Shown here piece after piece: positions 14,204-15,891 of a stretch of 15,891 nucleotides of DNA (the first letter of the stretch is position 1; each line of letters starts with the position of its first letter). The notes beneath the pieces were generated by a model, which ran no database searches, was not told where the DNA came from, and was given only the letters and a program-made list of their open reading frames with translations. Source of the stretch: Candidatus Melainabacteria bacterium (GTDB taxonomy: Bacteria; Cyanobacteriota; Vampirovibrionia; Obscuribacterales; Obscuribacteraceae); the NCBI GenBank assembly GCA_003175915.1, contig PSRH01000069.1, positions 1 through 15,891 of the forward strand. The letters run 5' to 3'. The translations under genes and the position numbers were made by a program.

Positions 14204-15058
14204 TCAGTCAACCTTCTTCACGCACCGTAATGCCAGCTGGTAGGCTTGAGAACGCTTCATGCCAAATTGCTCAGCACAGTGAGTGGAGATTTCTTTAACC
14301 CCGCGACCTTCAGAGATCATCTTCTTGATGGCTTTGACGACAGTATCTTCGCTGGCCTTTGAATGACGCTTACCTTGATGACTATCGTCGGAGCTGGCTA
14401 CGACGAGCACACATTCTCCCATAACCCGGTTATTTGAAGCGAAATCGTCCAGCTGAGAAAGCGTCCCTCGCAGAAATTGCTCATGCATTTTTGTCAGTTC
14501 CCTGGCGATGCACGCCCGCCTGTCTCCTAAGACGGTTCTGACGAGAGTGAGGGTCTTCGCTAGTTTGTGCGGTGATACATAGAAGACAATCGTTCGATTA
14601 TCGGGGGCGAGTTCGGCCAGACGTGTCTTAGCCGCACCTGGTTTGTCCGGGAGGAACCCTTCAAAGACAAAACGATTGCATGGCAACCCGCTTCCTACGA
14701 GGGCAAGCACAAAAGCGCTTGGACCAGGAATAGGAATTACCTGCATGCCACAGGCTATCGCTTCTTGCACAATCTCGTACCCCGGGTCTGATATCAGCGG
14801 TGTCCCGGCATCGGATAAAAGAGCAATTGTCTGGTCAGCCTGGCTTGCCTGGGTAATCAGCGAAGTGCGCGCAGTTTCGTTAAACTCATGGCAGCTCACC
14901 ATGCGCTTTTTTATTTTGAGATGATTCAACAGCTTAATGCTCACCCGCGTGTCCTCAGCCAGAATATAATCGCAATCCTTGAGACTCTTCTCTACCCGGG
15001 TCGATATATCGCCCAGATTTCCCACCGGAGTAGCAATTAGCAGTAGTTTCCCTGGCAA
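14204..15058 (-). CDS. rsmI: 16S rRNA 2'-O-methyltransferase RsmI (C1402)
   Basis: The 284 residues belong to the tetrapyrrole-methylase (SPOUT-unlike, class III) fold. Signatures are LIATPVGNLGDISTR (7-21), YILAEDTR (31-38), LLSDAGTPLISDPGYE (80-95), IPIPGPSAFVLAL (108-120), GFLP (134-137) and TIVFYVSPHK (156-165). It methylates the ribose of C1402 in the decoding centre of 16S rRNA using SAM. Residues 236-282 add a helix-turn-helix-like tail (VKEISTHCAEQFGMKRSQAYQLAL) seen in many RsmI proteins. The start is TTG with AGGG about 8 nt upstream; no in-frame ATG is near. It is the first of the minus-strand group rsmI-uppP-orf167. Confidence 0.96.
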   Translation of the reverse strand: MPGKLLLIATPVGNLGDISTRVEKSLKDCDYILAEDTRVSIKLLNHLKIKKRMVSCHEFNETARTSLITQASQADQTIALLSDAGTPLISDPGYEIVQEAIACGMQVIPIPGPSAFVLALVGSGLPCNRFVFEGFLPDKPGAAKTRLAELAPDNRTIVFYVSPHKLAKTLTLVRTVLGDRRACIARELTKMHEQFLRGTLSQLDDFASNNRVMGECVLVVASSDDSHQGKRHSKASEDTVVKAIKKMISEGRGVKEISTHCAEQFGMKRSQAYQLALRCVKKVD

Positions 15059-15105
15059 AGGCTTACCCTGAATTAAATTCCGTAATCAAGTGGACTTTCG
15101 CTCTC

Positions 15106-15122
15106 CTGCCGCGCACCGGCAG
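15106..15122. other. Short GC-rich hairpin upstream of rsmI
   Basis: CTGCCG (15106-15111) and CGGCAG (15117-15122) pair perfectly with a 5-nt loop, in the divergent spacer between rsmI and the lipoprotein gene, 48 nt before the rsmI start. Its function is unknown. Confidence 0.3.
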
Positions 15123-15130
15123 CTTCAGGC

Positions 15131-15170
15131 GAGCGAATGCGATCAGCGAGCCTGAGCTCATCGCATGCTC
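15131..15170. other. Long bulged hairpin in the rsmI/lipoprotein divergent spacer
   Basis: Three stacked perfect helices are seen: GAGC 15131-15134 with GCTC 15167-15170, ATGCGAT 15137-15143 with ATCGCAT 15160-15166, and GAGC 15148-15151 with GCTC 15156-15159, closed by the tetraloop CTGA. Both bulges (2 and 4 nt) are on the 5' side and the 3' strand is continuous. That makes 15 bp in 40 nt. It lies about 150 nt before the lipoprotein ATG. No TPP-riboswitch consensus is present nearby. Otherwise 15059-15322 holds only an unconvincing TATACC -10 at 15292-15297. Confidence 0.5.
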
Positions 15171-15322
15171 TATGCGTGTCTAATATTATCCTGTTGGTTT
15201 CTGCGGGAGCTTTCGTTAGAAACTAGTTCTGCTTCATATGTTTGCAATCCGAACACATCCACTTTTGAAATGTATCTGCGCGGGTTAAACTTATACCTCT
15301 ATCCGAGTAGGTAAACGCCATC

Positions 15323-15891
15323 ATGTTCAAGATTTCCAACCTGGTTCTGGTAATTTCTTGTGTGCTTTTAGCCGGCTGCGGAACAGCACCGGCGGGACAA
15401 AGTACTTCGGGCAGTAAGCTCAGCGACGTCACGATTGCTCAATTTGGGCACGTGTTCGTTTACATGCCACTCTATGTTGCCCTCGATAAGGGCTTCTTTA
15501 AAGATCAAGGGCTTGATGTGAAGCTAGTCAGTACGGGGGGAGACGAGAAGACGTTTGCGGCCGTCGCCAGTGGTAATGCGCAATTCGGGGTTTCCGATCC
15601 TACCTTTACGGCGATTGCCAGAGAGCGTGGTCAGGGTGGGAAAGTTGTTGCTGCGGTAGTTAAGGGTGTTCCCTTATCGGTTGTTTGCTTTAAAGATGCC
15701 AAACCTATTAGCGAACCGACGGGGTTTGCCGGAGATCGAATCGCTACTTATAGTGCACCGTCTACTTCATACACAGTGATGAAGCAACTGCTGGAGAACA
15801 ATGGACACCCGGTCAAGGCAAAGATTGTGCAAGGAGCCTTCGGTACGTTGCAGGCGATGGTCAAATCAGATCAGGCTGATATGGCCCTGGA
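15323..15891 (+). CDS. NMT1/THI5-like ABC transporter substrate-binding lipoprotein, N-terminal part (runs off right edge)
   Basis: The frame is open from ATG at 15323 to the window end (189 codons, no stop). A lipoprotein signal ends in the lipobox LLAGC with Cys19, followed by a short Ser/Gly linker. The domain then starts VTIAQFGHVFVYMPLYVALDKGFFKDQGLDVKLV (36-69), typical of the SsuA/ThiY/TauA group. NAQFGVSDPTFTAIARERG (85-103) and the second-lobe segment GDRIATYSAPSTSYTVMKQLLENNG (137-161) fit as well. It would bind an organic nitrogen, sulfur or pyrimidine-type ligand at the outer face of the membrane and deliver it to a permease/ATPase pair expected just outside the window. The ligand cannot be told from this half. 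The Shine-Dalgarno is weak (GAGTAGGT about 10 nt upstream). Confidence 0.9.
   Translation, partial: MFKISNLVLVISCVLLAGCGTAPAGQSTSGSKLSDVTIAQFGHVFVYMPLYVALDKGFFKDQGLDVKLVSTGGDEKTFAAVASGNAQFGVSDPTFTAIARERGQGGKVVAAVVKGVPLSVVCFKDAKPISEPTGFAGDRIATYSAPSTSYTVMKQLLENNGHPVKAKIVQGAFGTLQAMVKSDQADMAL

Noticed and set aside
15059..15322. TPP riboswitch before the NMT1/THI5-like gene
   Set aside because: The conserved CTGAGA and ACCTGA blocks of the thi-box in correct order and spacing are not present.
15223..15432. Minus-strand frame of 69 codons
   Set aside because: It overlaps the start and lipobox of the substrate-binding lipoprotein on the other strand and has no motif.

Overview
This window is about 15.9 kb of ordinary-density bacterial chromosome with roughly balanced base composition, and most genes lie on the minus strand. 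The gene set points to a Gram-negative-type, respiring bacterium that makes menaquinone by the futalosine route. It includes MqnA, a UbiD-family decarboxylase, a long bifunctional Rel, UppP, RsmI, a LipM-type octanoyltransferase, an envelope S41 protease, several secreted low-complexity proteins and a membrane-anchored Ser/Thr kinase. That mixture resembles non-photosynthetic cyanobacterial relatives (Vampirovibrionia/Melainabacteria, Obscuribacter-like). This is a tentative impression from gene content, not a placement.

Layout, left to right. (1) 1-3340, minus strand: ubiD, then ctpA (secreted carboxyl-terminal protease), then, 5 nt after ctpA, the N-terminal part of a secreted protein built of about 15-residue Gln/Trp repeats that runs off the left edge. 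(2) 3341-4656: a poorly conserved stretch with a small secreted protein (orf83), several hairpins, a decayed-looking small gene (3898-4219) and a one-helix membrane protein (orf105). (3) 4657-7556, minus: rel and rdgB with an ATGA overlap, both dealing with purine nucleotides; orf105 and the broken gene follow. (4) 7690-9364, minus: a secreted Gly/Trp-rich protein, preceded by lipM. (5) 9472-12641, plus: mqnA (divergent from lipM, with a 12-bp perfect palindrome between them), a Ser/Thr kinase with its own good sigma70-like promoter, and a SAM methyltransferase 20 nt after the kinase. (6) 12725-15058, minus: rsmI, uppP and a two-helix membrane protein of unknown function. (7) 15323 to the right edge, plus: the N-terminal part of an NMT1/THI5-type ABC substrate-binding lipoprotein, preceded by a divergent region with a strong bulged hairpin.

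I see no mobile element, CRISPR array, tRNA/rRNA or defence system. The least ordinary content is the secreted repeat protein paired with CtpA, the Gly/Trp-rich secreted protein, the degraded gene with one frameshift and one TGA, and four sizeable dyads in regulatory positions. None of these amounts to a demonstrable new system.
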